Assembly: GCA_022478985.1 (NCBI GenBank)
Contig: JAKSZP010000114.1
Location: forward strand, 1-64,000
DNA length: 64,000 bases
Direction: 5' to 3'
Source of the DNA: Massospora cicadina
Lineage: Eukaryota > Entomophthoromycota > Entomophthoromycetes > Entomophthorales > Entomophthoraceae
Position numbers and translations under genes: made by a program. The stretch's first letter is position 1, and every line of letters starts with the position of its first letter. Positions 10,790-22,021 of the stretch are shown one piece after another. The notes beneath the pieces are model-generated. The model was not told the origin of the DNA. It worked only from the letters and a program-made list of their open reading frames with translations, and made no database searches.

Positions 10790-11341
10790 GTAGGAATAGG
10801 GGGACTTGGGGGTCACAGGGGCCCTTGAGAACCTTCAAGACCTACAGGCCCAGGGGCGACCACGTTGACCAGCAGGTTCTAGGGGGCCACGTTCATCTGT
10901 AGGTCCCAGTATCGCAGAGGGAGAACTTGAAGGTCCTGGAGGTCCAGGAGGATCTATAGGACTGGGTATACCTTCTCAATTATTATCCATGACTTGGACG
11001 AGTTGTTTAAGTAGCCCATCTAGTTCAGCAAAATAATCCTCATCTTAGCTCCATAAATGTTCCAGTCAAATATTAAACTCATCTTCAAGTGTAGGTATTC
11101 GCCGTTTGATAGCTTTAGCAACTTCAATAACCTGTTGAGATACTTCTTGGCATAAATAACTGACAACTCTATTGTCAATTCTAACAAGTTGGTTGTGAAT
11201 TTCATTAATTTTTCTCCTATTGTCGACTATGGCTTCACAATTATCATGACCAAAGTTAGAAGTAGTCTCATAGAAAGAGAATAGATGAGAACGAAACTGT
11301 TGAGCCATAGTTAACTGGCGTTGAATCTGAAAATGATGCAA
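10790..11341 (-). pseudogene. N-terminal Gag of element O with collagen-like linker
   Basis: The segment 11341-11066 (minus) is open and encodes a polar, probably helical region beginning MHHFQIQRQLTMAQQF, with many hydrophobic heptad-like positions. It is followed at about 10985-10800 by a Pro/Gly-rich stretch (PGPPGPS..., then ERGPLEPAGQRGRP and, after a shift, GPVGLEGSQGP). This is a short collagen-like Gly-X-Y linker. Similar linkers occur in fungal Ty3/gypsy Gag proteins, and element A has one too. Confidence 0.6.
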
Positions 11342-11763
11342 CCCAAAATATGAAGTATTTGATGAAAGGCAGGATGCATGTCTGCCTGAGATATTTCTCC
11401 ATTCTGGCAGCCTGACTTCAGTATGTTGTAAACTCTGTTACATAATTCCATCATGTAAGATGAAACCTTAGATGCTTGTTCTCAGTTAGGATATGCATCT
11501 GGATGAATATCCTCCCTTATTCAGCCTTTTTTGTTTCAACTACATCTGCAGGTTAAAATTGATAATTGGTCTGGTAATGGCCCTCAATGGACAATTCATA
11601 GAAGTTTGAGAATGAAGATCACTGATAATGGCAGAAGGCATCTCCTGCCTGTTGGTAAGTACTCATTGCAGGATTTTCATCAATTCCTCTGACGAGGGAC
11701 TATCTTCATTAGAAGTATTCATCAACGTGAAAATATGTTTTCACCAAGTAGCCTTTGAAGCAG

Positions 11764-11781
11764 ACCTGGCAGAAAGCACCA
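11764..11781 (-). other. Probable primer-binding site of element O
   Basis: The minus strand reads TGGTGCTTTCTGCCAGG just after the probable LTR end. It resembles the TGGTGCTCACTACAGGG-type sites of elements A, D and F. TGG is expected at the start, pairing with the CCA end of a tRNA. Confidence 0.5.
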
Positions 11782-11784
11782 GTA

Positions 11785-12334
11785 TTGGAATTTTGCAAGA
11801 AATTTAAATATGCTGTGTTACAAAGGCTACAAAATTGTTAGTTTTGTGGCTCTAGTAAGTGTTAAAATAAGGCAACGAATTTATTAGTTTCGTTTTAACA
11901 ATGAATTCCAAAATAAATGATCTTTGTTAAAGGACCAAAATATAGCTTCTAGAGACAAAAATAAGTGGTGCCTTTATTAATTAAAATTTAGAAATATTTA
12001 TATGAGTAGTTTTAGTAGGTCTTTTTAAGGATCTTCTTGCTTCAACTTGGTAAGATCTTTTATTTTAGAGGACTAATTTCTGATAATTATTATTATATTT
12101 ATGATTGCAAGGTCTGATAAGATTCTTGTTAGATGGGTCAACCTTCTTGTTGAGGGCTTAACCCCTTTGGAATGCTTAGCCCCTTAAGACAGATGAGGCT
12201 GATAACTCTGAAGGGTCAATTGTCAATCTAGATTAGAATTGGATATCTTCAATGATTTTTTAATAATCTTATTAGACTGAGATGTTGATCCCCATTATTT
12301 ACCAGAATTGGTCATATCAGGTGAATTTCCAACA
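11785..12334 (-). repeat. Probable 5' LTR of element O
   Basis: On the minus strand it begins TGTTGGAAATTCACC at 12334, in the style of the other LTRs here (A: TGTTAGGACT; B: TGTTGGGATT). An ATGGGGATCA motif lies about 40 bases in, and it ends before the primer-binding site. The length of about 550 bp is close to that of B (554 bp). The partner LTR is outside the window, so the ends are inferred. Confidence 0.5.
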
Positions 12335-15300
12335 GACCTCCAAATAATTACCATGAGTGCCCAAGTTTTTTTCAGTAAATATAGACTATAGTGATATCCC
12401 TCTTTTACAAACATTGATAACTATGTTAAAGTTGTTCTAAAGGTAAATTTCCATATAAAGTTTACTCCATTAAGTGTTGTAATCTACCTGTGATGCCATT
12501 TGCCAATTCCTAAGCGCTTATATTGACACAGTTTATCAACACTGTGAGAGCTATATTTTGTCCTTAGAGTAGCCTTTTTTGTTTACATAAACATCATTTG
12601 TTGTTCTAGTGAGACATATCTTTTTTCAATAAATTGCCATATTTTATGTTCTAAGACATTTAGTTTTAGAGAAAATATGTTTGTAAATAACAAGTGCAAC
12701 CTTTATATACTTCATGTGTATAGATGACATATTAATTTCTACTTTTTTATTAAATTATTTGTTATCTTTTATATAAGGATTAGTTTGACTTATAATGCCT
12801 CATAAAGTTAATAATACTGTATGTAAATTTTGCTATGTGAGTGGTGAATTAACTTTTGCATCTTGAAATGTAAATCAACTCAATTATAAAGGACAATATA
12901 CTACCATTATTTAAACTATAAATTCTGTGAAGAAATATCTTGGGCATACCATATTTCCTGTAATAGATTTAAGAAAAAGAAAAGGCAGCTTGAGAAGCTT
13001 TCAAAATTGTTAATTTTTAAAAACAATTGAAGAGTATAACTTTTATCTAACTGTTGATAATCTTCTGAAGATATAAAAAGGGTAGGCTTAATATGTCAAT
13101 TAAGAATAATTTTTGTGCTCTTAACTCGACTTTTAAAGAAAATTTTGGAAAATTAAAAGAAAACACAAAGCTCTTCCATTTATATTTTAGCAATGCAAGG
13201 AAGGCATCAGGAAAACGAAGCTCATCTATGCTTACAGACTATTGTTGGACTGTAATCAGAGATTCCTAAGAAGTATACAAAAAAACAAAAAAATTAAGCA
13301 CTCAAATAAATAGGAAGTAGATAAGGTCTGAAATGAAGAGTTCTGTACCTAAATATATACATAAAATAATTCTGAACTAATAAATTATAAAGGTCTTTCT
13401 GGTGTCATACTCTTGTTCCTCGACCCTGATATAGTTAGGATTGATTTATTTTGTAAGAAAAAGATAAAAGTTTTTTTGTAAAACAGTATTTTCACAGCAT
13501 GGGCAATTACAGGTAGAAAGCTTGGTATTAGGGGAATCCTTCTCTCTTCTGCCAGGATATCAACAGTTCTACCATCATATTCTTTATCTCAACCTCTTAT
13601 TGCGTACTTCTTTCTCTCACATAACAGCCAGCAATTATGGTTGAAAGGCCTCCTCATGAATGCTCAGGAGCGTGTACATCTTAACTTCATTTTTCTGCTT
13701 TGTCTCATCGCCATACTGACTCAAAGCTCTAAATCCTCGCCATCTGTTACCATTTGAAGAGTTCTCTCTCCCAGGAACAGAGAGTCACCTAAGATTAATA
13801 TGCGTACCATTCTAAATATATATAAACCAGATCAAATGCACGAGAAAACTTCAGTAAGTAGGGCAGTCAAGTCATCAGAGCAATCTAAGATATAGCGGGT
13901 CACATATTATGATATTGTTTGTTGCAAGGAACGCGTAGGAAAGTTTACCTGCAATAATGAAACATGGAGCAGAGGAATTAATATAAGTTCAAATAAAACA
14001 AATGTTTTGTTGTTGTTTCTATATCCATTGTTTTTAAAGATAATTATTACTTAAAAAATCAACTAATTTTCCAATTTTAAACTAATAGTGGTTGTAAGAA
14101 TAATAACTTGGAGTAGAGCCTGTTTAAATACGCCTATCCATCAGGTACTTTGAGGTGCATGATTCAAAGAATGATTTTAAATTACAAAAACTTCCAGTCG
14201 ATATGATTATAAATTTGTTTTTATTTTCTAGCAGAGATTGTCTTGATAAAGAAGATATTTACCCACAACAATTTGTGGTAGATTAGACCGCCGCCATAGA
14301 TTATAGTCATGGCCTTTAACTTCTTTGCAAAGTCAGCAAAATAGGCTTTGGTCTGAGTTATAGCAACGTGGAAGTTAGATTTGACTAATGATTACTATGA
14401 TTATACTCAACATTTCCTTCTACGCAAAATATAGTAGGGATTAGAAGTCCAAATGCTTTCCATTTAATAATTAAAATAAACTTTCCTAGTTCTAAATGAT
14501 AGCTAAGATTGTACACAAAAACAATGATGTGTTTAAGGGAACTCCTTTACAATGGTAAGTACACTGCAATCTTTTGATAGGTGTTCACTATGGAGCCATT
14601 GACTCACTAAAAGGCTCCATTAGATTTGAGTTAATAAGGTTTCTAAGTACTTCATTCAACCCCATTAAGTTAATTTAATGAAAATTAAGACTTAGATAGT
14701 AAAGTTGGTTTTATTATCATTGAGATTAAAATGAAGGCAACTTTGCTTTAACTAAATCACTTTATGATGAACCTAGCAGTGTTCACTGCAACTTTGTTCT
14801 TTTTAGCTTATAATTCCAACCACTTTGTTAAATATTTTATATCACTATGATGTATTTGGCTCTCCCTGTGAAAGCAGACATAGGGGCTATAGCTACAATT
14901 GACACAATGCTACGTGAATTGAGGCTTCAATAGCAACAAGTTGTACCTCTATGGAATGGTTTCACAACTGGACATATAGAAATATGAGTATGGAGTTAAT
15001 CTGTCAAAATTCATAATATTATATTAGTATTGATGCTTCAGATAATCCATTGTCCTAAATAACTTTCTGTGACTTAACTCATTGCTAACATTGATGATGA
15101 TGTTTGTTTGATCCAGTTGTTTAAAAGTTTAGGTTAGTATAAATTTTTCTTGAATATTAAGTTGTTTTTTCAAAAAGTATTAGCTCAAATTTTTTTAAGT
15201 GCTCATATGACTTGTGGCGGTTCATTGGGTACTTGCCGCTGATCATTTATTGTGTATAGAGTCTGCAAACTCACCGTTATAGCTACAACAAATAACTGCA

Positions 15301-17729
15301 ATAAATAAGCTGCATTATGATGTTTTGCTCTGTGAGAGTAATTTATGATTATGTTGTGATCCTGATGAATAAGGGATCAGCGCTTGCAAACCATCCAGCA
15401 CTCAAAGGTTTGGCAACCAGCGTAGTGATGCACAATCTGTTGTTACCTAATACTTTTTTATTAGTTGCACCCAAAGTTGGTTGTATGTGTATAACACTGC
15501 CAAGCTTTTAAAAGGGTGATGTTTTTTTTATGCACGAAAGTTTAGCTCTAGATAAAGTAAGCTACAAGATGCTCATCATCATCATTTCATTGGGCAAGCT
15601 CTGCCCTAATGGCGAAAAGAGTTAATCAATCTGTTATATAATTCACTATTAATTAGCGATACTATAATGCTTAAACGTTAAATAATTATAGAATAAATGT
15701 ATAAAAAGAGTCTGTCATTTTTTAGCCCATGTAAACGGCGAATCCTTTTTATATATCTCTAAGAGCAATCTACCTTTGCACTATAGTTAGTCATGTATAG
15801 ACAGTAATGATCACCCTTTAAAAAAGATTATACCTTGCATTTTTAGTAGGCGTAGACATTTGTTAGACTTTTACCAAGGCAGGCTGAAGTCTTTATTTTT
15901 TTATAAAAGCCAAAGTACTTTCACTGGTCTTTAAAGTAGTGGCATTTCTTGGCTTTATCATAGTTTAGCAGTTGCAAACTGGCAGAACATCCCAGGTGAT
16001 TTAAATGATACACTAAAGTTAATGAGAAAAATCCATGGCATCAAACTGTAAAAAGACAATATATTTTATCTCTAAGGTTGGTAATCATTACTCATTAAGT
16101 CTTCTCTGAGGGAGTGCACAACACTCATGGCAATTGAGTAGATTGTAATTGGCCCTGGAAAAAACTAATTTTATACTGAACTTATTCAGATCATGGCAGC
16201 TATATAACATAATATCTGAAGATTAGATCCATGGTAAAGAAGCATTTGGCGTTGCACAAACGGCTATGTAATTGTCACTGCTCAACATGATATAATTTTT
16301 TGTCATGGTATTAAAGTTATTATATTTTATAACATTAAATTGGTTCCATCCTCTTTTTGGCAAGTAGCAACACGGAGGCCCTAAGGTCTTGGATGATTTC
16401 AGCACTTCTTGTTTTTTTAAGTGAACTACTTTCTTCAGTCAGTAATTTCTCCATTGCACGTTAGCAAAAATTGGCTACAGTTTGATGAGGCATAGTCTAC
16501 CATATCTAGTCAGTGGTCAACATCACAAATGCATACCAACTCAAGATAATCCAGTAAAAGATACCACAATATCTCGTGAACAGTACTAAGTTTTTCTTTT
16601 CATTCTTCCTTAAATCACATAAACTTTCACTAAAAACTAGTACAAAAATGCCAATAAGGATGCTGCTGTGCAACCAAATCTCCTACAACAATCCAAGGTT
16701 TAGACTGCCCCTACTCTATTCAACTGGGGTTGTGTAAATAGACTAATACTTGATAGTTCTTCATCTATATAGATTCCTACTTCGAGTTAGTAGCAGGAGT
16801 ATATCTCACCATGTCCTGCTAGTGTCAAAATGAGGACTACTTTAGGGCTTCATTTTATGTTTGTTTGTGTAGCATTAGTACTTTGCTGTATAGCCTTTCA
16901 GGTATAATAAAATTATTTTTTGTGCTTATTGTCATATGATGTATGGAAGGTAACACAATAATTAAAAGTGAGCTCAAAGTTAGCAATTCAAACTCAAAAA
17001 AATAAAGCTCTAGTTCTTTGCTCTAGTTGACATTAGTGGATATAGACCACTTCATGATATGCAAGGTTTATATGAAAGTTGCGCGTACAATCAATAGGTA
17101 TGACATGAGATGTAAAGTTATCTAGATCTTCTGGCCCACGACTTCAAACGTTTTATACAACATGATGACAATTGCGCTAAAGTGCCAGATGAACGCCTCT
17201 CTAATCAAAAATTTGTAGTGATTCCTAGTATCATGTTGTGCGTGCTTCTATTGTTGTTAAAATTAGAATAGTTGGTCAGCAAGATGTACAGTCTTTTTAT
17301 ACATTACAATCAAGCTAATAGTTTTATATATTTACTAACGTTTAATATTCAGCTTCTTATAGTTTACCCATCAGCTGTGATTTGTTGTTTAAGTTTATTG
17401 CACAGGTTCTGTGACTGAATTACAGGAAAAAGTAGATTCTAATTTTTAAAGACTATTACCCTGTTAAAATTTCTTTACAAGTGGTTTCAAACCCACTTCG
17501 GTACTATATTACAGATAAGAGATATCTACCTTGCTATAAATTAATTCTGAGATAGACAAGGTCAAGTAAACCTTTCAACTCTTTTAAAGTAGTAGAAAAT
17601 ATTATAAGTATAAAACATCTAGTAATGTCTTTACCTGTATACTAAAGGAACATATATAGAAAAATTTAGTCATCAACTTCTTATTTACACCTTAATAGAA
17701 ATGCATAGATTGCCAATTATTTAACCTTT
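12335..17729. other. AT-rich stretch with no recognisable gene
   Basis: About 5.4 kb without a supported coding region. Open frames are short (the largest is about 64 codons, at 15317-15511) and show no family motif. I found no tRNA cloverleaf, LTR pair or conserved retroelement motif. It is most likely old decayed repeat or intergenic sequence. Confidence 0.6.
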
Positions 17730-17746
17730 AAGGAATCATAATTATT

Positions 17747-17762
17747 CATCTAGTACTAAAAA
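17747..17762 (+). mobile_element. 16-bp LINE 3'-end insertion (micro-insertion 1)
   Basis: CATCTAGTACTAAAAA matches the 3' terminus of the LINE at 21930-28045. It is flanked by 17-bp direct repeats at 17730-17746 and 17763-17779 (15 of 17 identical). The layout is that of a target-primed insertion truncated to its last bases. The right flank abuts the left LTR of element A. Confidence 0.65.
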
Positions 17763-17778
17763 AAGGAAACATATTTAT

Positions 17779-18268
17779 TTTTTGGATTCCATTCAACATG
17801 AAAGTTGAATCACCTCAGATGGCGAAATTGACCCAAACTAAAGGGATTGATTCAAGCCCCCATTGGGGATCATCCCTAGTCTAAAATTCAAAAACTCTCA
17901 ATGTCAGAGTCTAAACCCAATCCACACAATAGAACTTTACTACTACAAACACGTAACAGGATGCCAAAGAAAACCTGAATAGTGTATCAGCTAGATCTTG
18001 GCTTGAAAGCGCTTGGCAATTATCCCCAAAGTTAAAGCCTTAATTTCCCTTAAATTGGTTTCTAGAAATTAAAACCACATTAAGTTCTCTTTGCAATCTT
18101 TTTGGCTGCACCTATTAATATAGAGAACTCTTAGAATACTTACTAAATCCACATCTTTTACTTTACATTGTTAGCTAGTTTTAAGGTTTTTAAGAACATT
18201 TTCACTAGGGGCTTTGATTGCCCTGAACTTCTCTTAAACAGTTGAGCTTCATCCCCAAAGATCTGACA
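17779..18268 (+). repeat. 5' LTR of element A
   Basis: Aligns with 47361-47850 along its length. Shared landmarks are a CATTGGGGATCATC motif, ACAAGATGCC/ACAGGATGCC, a CTGAAAGCGC/TTGAAAGCGC block, and a terminal GCCCTGAAC segment. The copies are highly diverged, so A is one of the oldest layers. The first base is uncertain by a few positions. Confidence 0.75.
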
Positions 18269-18290
18269 AAGGTGCTGCTCACTACCAGGT
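18269..18290 (+). other. Primer-binding site of element A
   Basis: AAGGTGCTGCTCACTACC follows the LTR end (GACA) directly. It is a variant of the GGTGCTCACTACAGGG sequence found at the same place in D and F. Confidence 0.5.
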
Positions 18291-18599
18291 CGCCCTAAGT
18301 CCTTGAGAAATTGACTATTGTGATAAACATATTAACTAATTATCAGATTCCTCAACCTATTAAGAAGTCACTGGTCTCAGCAAATAATTGTTGATGTCCA
18401 TGTATGAGAACCGGTATTGATTCATAACCTTTTTAATAACTTAATCTATGGAGGTGGGCCTCCCCACCCCTTCCATGAAGAAGAGCTAACTACAAGTCTC
18501 AGACTTCATAGAAGCCCTCAAACATCACACTAATGTGGACTTTATACCAGGGGATAAGCAAATAGAAAATTAGCACTCATGGTACAAACCCCAATGATA

Positions 18600-20004
18600 G
18601 CTTAACTGATAGCCTAAATCTTAATGGTAAACAGACTGGGGTATGATGTTCAAGCGCTACCTGCACCAATTTGTCCATCCCACTCTGTATCATCTGTTAC
18701 AAATAGCTTTGATTCTATCACCACGTAACTACTTCATCACTTAAAGTATTTGGAAAACCTGAGCTCTCAGTTCTCCAGTTTTACCACGCTGCTTCTCCCA
18801 TTTTTATGAAAACTGGAACGCCTTTATGGAGAATTATTAACTCATCAACATTATGCAGACATTAATACCCACTCTTAACTAAGGAGTAACGAGATTCAAC
18901 CATTTATAATTGTACCACTATTATAGCGATCTAAAAGATCATCCCACACAAACAGATTGAGTTAGTATCACAGAATTACAATCAAAATTGGCAACGCGAG
19001 AGCTTTCATGTATGATTGCCTTTGTTACCTCTGGGAGGTAGTTTACAATAAATTGAGATACCCAGGACAACGCTTGTATATCTGGACCTCTTGTGATTCC
19101 AGGTATGGTTGTCATCCTGGAAGGCCCTAGACTATCTGAGCCCCCTGACAATCTTTGTACACCTGGACACCTCGTTGTGCTGGAATGCCAGGTCATCTTG
19201 AGCCCCTTGGGCCTCCTGGGCTTATTACTGGTTTGGAAAACACTGAGTATAGGCTTAACTCGTTAATACATAAAATACAATGTCTCAATGTTCAACTAAG
19301 ACGCTTAGATCAAGGACTTAACTTACTTGGGATGGGTACCTCTCCATGCTGAACTTTCCTAAGGCGCCCATAATGGTTGACTAAAACCCTCAGCTGACCT
19401 ACACTCCTCAGTAAATGGGTTCCTGCAGAGAATGCTCGGCCCCAAACATTAAACTCAAGCCTCATTACACAACTGTTAGTTTTTAAAAATGAATAATAAT
19501 AATTTGATCCAGCTCTTGGCCACCAAAACAGCCCTTAGTGCTAGTTTGAACGATTTGATTTGGTTATTGGCGACGTGAACATGTTTTCATATTCAAGTGA
19601 ATGCCAACCATACCCATGAGTATTCCCAGGATACCGCTTCCTCCTTAGATGAAGGCTCACCTTTGGTATATGTTCATTTTATCTGAATCTCAACCCCTCT
19701 GGGTAACAAGTTAAAGCCCTCATTCAAGGACAAGTATATTCCCAGGGGAACAAAGTGCTTTTCCTTTTGTACTGCTATAAAAGGATCAATTGAAAAAAGC
19801 TACCAACTAATGACTCAATTACTTAACCAACTGCATTTACTGAGTAGTCAAGGATATAATAGTACCACGTTTAATGACCTGTCACACTTGGAACGATGCA
19901 AAGGCTGCTCTGCTCTAGTATGTTGGAAATGATCTAACTCTCGCCAACCAAAACATACGTTTATGATGGTTAGCCTTAATTGGAGTGAATCTATTAATGA
20001 GTTC
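18600..20004 (+). pseudogene. Gag (5' part) of element A, cut by element B
   Basis: A degraded Gag in several frames. Near 18650 is RYLHQFVHPTLYHLLQ, almost the same as in Gag of B (RYLCHFVHPTLYHLLQ at about 20965). At about 19040-19220 there is a Gly/Pro-rich, collagen-like stretch (for example PGHLEPLGPPGLITG). At about 19715-19800 is the capsid start KDKYIPRG...AIKGSIEKS, corresponding to FIPGKGSIATFL in D. The gene is interrupted at 20004 by B and continues after 41319. Confidence 0.65.
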
Positions 20005-20558
20005 TGTTACAATTCCTACCCAAACGGCAGATTTGGTTATGTTGGATGATGGGAATCAATCCAAAACTGAACAAAAAGCCCAAACTTCTGTCAGGGATAA
20101 TCCCGATGAAAGATGACAGTTATCAAAGTCAGAGCTCAACCTCAACTGACACAGTTGAATAATGATCCATTGGAACCACCCAACCTCAGGGTTAAAACCT
20201 GAGCCATGAGATGAGCATGAGCAATTCAACCTAGACAATTGGTCTTTTATCAACTTCCCCGATTTGTTTTCTTTTATTGATCTAAGCTTGGGTTGCTTAG
20301 ATTTCCCTGAAACATCTCCCTAAATTACCTTTATATAGTTGGTATTAAGCCAATAAAACAGACGCTTTTTCTCCATTTTCACAATTTAAAATAAAAATTG
20401 TATCTATTTGGAATTTACCACACCAGACTTGATATCTGGATAAACAAGACTTCTTGATCAAGAAAAGCAGCCAAGGTAATTAATCAACACCCTTGGACTT
20501 CAGGTCAACTGGTCTACAAACAGCAGAGGATTTGTGGTATCAACCTGAGTTCCTGACA
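20005..20558 (+). repeat. 5' LTR of element B
   Basis: Starts TGTTACAATTCCTACCC, ends TCCTGACA, and aligns with 40681-41314. It contains one copy of a unit with AGGGATAATCCCGATGA (about 20095), which occurs twice in the 3' LTR. A TTACCTTTATATAG TATA-like segment lies near 20325. It is followed by a TGGTGATCCC-type primer site at about 20563. Confidence 0.88.
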
Positions 20559-20721
20559 AAACTGGTGATCCCTTCCAAGTTGCACCCCAAGTTTGTGGTG
20601 AAAATTATAAAAATAAACAAAATCAAAAATTGGATAATAACAATTATGTTTTGGAAAACTCATCAGATCGTGAAACTGCCCATCTTAGTGACTGGGCAAT
20701 CAACATGATGTCAGCGATACC

Positions 20722-21240
20722 ATGACCAACTGCAATATTCTCTTTCCCCCTTCTACAAGAAGTGGCCTTCATGCTTTATCTGTCGGACAATACAGCTTAA
20801 AACTATTCAACTTCGCTGTATCTCTCCAGCTCCTCTTATCTGGGGCCTTTGTCCCTGGGGGCTATGCCAATAGAATAGTATCTCTTGCCATGCCAGCTCC
20901 CATGATGAATTTAGCTCAAAGTTCTTTGCTCGATATAGAACAAGTTGGAGCAGGCCATACAGAACGCTATCTGTGTCACTTTGTCCATCCCACTTTATAC
21001 CATTTACTTCAAGTAGTGGGGCTTCATCATCAAGAATTACTCTGCCTCTTGAAGCTATCAAAACCATACAATCGCAGCTCATCCACCTATCAATCTGCCT
21101 CCCAGTTTGGCAATAAAAATCAAAACATAATTATGGAAAAGCAGCAGTTTAATTATAAAATTCAAGATGGACTCACCCTCTTGGATCAAGGAGTCATGAG
21201 ATTTGTTCAGACAGAACTCACAACTCATTTTAGCCACTAG
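20722..21240 (+). pseudogene. N-terminal Gag segment of element B
   Basis: An open stretch of 172 codons in the position of N-terminal Gag. Residues near 75-90 (RYLCHFVHPTLYHLLQ) match the same region of A and correspond to ISQADMHPAFHQILHIL in O. It is Gln/Leu-rich in the second half (EKQQFNYKIQDGLTLLDQ). It has no catalytic motif. The downstream capsid and nucleocapsid parts seem to be missing from this copy. Confidence 0.5.
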
Positions 21241-21429
21241 AGGTTATTCATAATTAAGTTATAGATTATACCCATGAGGTATGCTCAGAGTTTGATATTT
21301 TATCACCTCTGTTGATGAACACCTCCAAACCTTGGAGGCAATGATCTACAAATAAAGGGAAGGTCAGGATAATTTTATAACTCTGAGCTCATAAGTTAAT
21401 GTAGATATGGGGATTCAGATTTTTACCCC

Positions 21430-21929
21430 TCCTGATCAAATTTTAGAGCTTAGTGGACACCCAAACCCTTCCATCAAGGAAGCATTGACCTGCCAGGGAT
21501 TTTTGGATCCTGCCTACAGGAAAACTTTCTCTATTCTATTAGGAATTTAACTACTAAACCTCTCCAGGTCCCTCGTCATGCCCCTATTGCTTATGTAAAA
21601 GTTATGTCCCATTAAGAGTGTTGCCTATGTAGGTTGTTTTGGATCGGTACAGGATTTAGGATTTGATCCCCCACCCATCATAGCTTTGATTGACAGTAGA
21701 ATTGGGGATAATCATACCCTAAATGAATGCCAGGATGTTAAAGAAGTCTTTGAGGAGTATGGCGATATTTTTCTCTTGAGACCAAGTGACTATGGGAAAT
21801 TGTCTGGGGTGATTCATCAAATCAAAACTGAAGACCATCCTCCATTTAAATCCTGACCATATCAAAAATCCAAAGTGGAGGAAGCTCAAGTGGCTTTAGA
21901 GTTACAGCAACTGTTAAAGCTGGGTTCCT
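21430..21929 (+). pseudogene. Protease-RT linker and RT start of element B
   Basis: Readable parts include CQGFLDPAYRK (compare PGILDPTYQRP in D), then VFEEYGDIFLL, then SGVIHQIKTEDHPPFKS and EAQVALELQQLLKLG. These are the conserved run-up to a Ty3/gypsy RT. The frame ends where the LINE inserted and resumes at 28062 with VPFKSSWASPLL. Confidence 0.75.
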
Positions 21930-22021
21930 ACATTTCTTTCTGCTAAGCATCACTTTTCAAAAATCAATTCAGCCTTGAAATTTAGCTCCACTAAAGAGAT
22001 TTACGAAAACTATTAGCAAAT

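Larger units (their letters stand above)
8525..12334 (-). mobile_element. Ty3/gypsy element O, proximal (LTR-gag-protease) part
   Basis: The minus-strand continuation of the element at 1-2044 after the N insertion. In minus-strand order it holds a probable 5' LTR (12334-11785), a primer-binding site, the N-terminal Gag segment, a collagen-like linker, capsid, zinc knuckle, protease, and the linker that leads into the RT. All coding parts carry stops. Confidence 0.85.

Noticed and set aside
15317..15511. 64-codon open frame in the AT-rich left desert
   Set aside because: Short, no motif and no conserved neighbour; compatible with chance.
20807..21082. Minus-strand frame of 91 codons opposite Gag of B
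   Set aside because: The plus strand matches Gag of A at the conserved HPTLYHLLQ segment, so the minus frame is a shadow.
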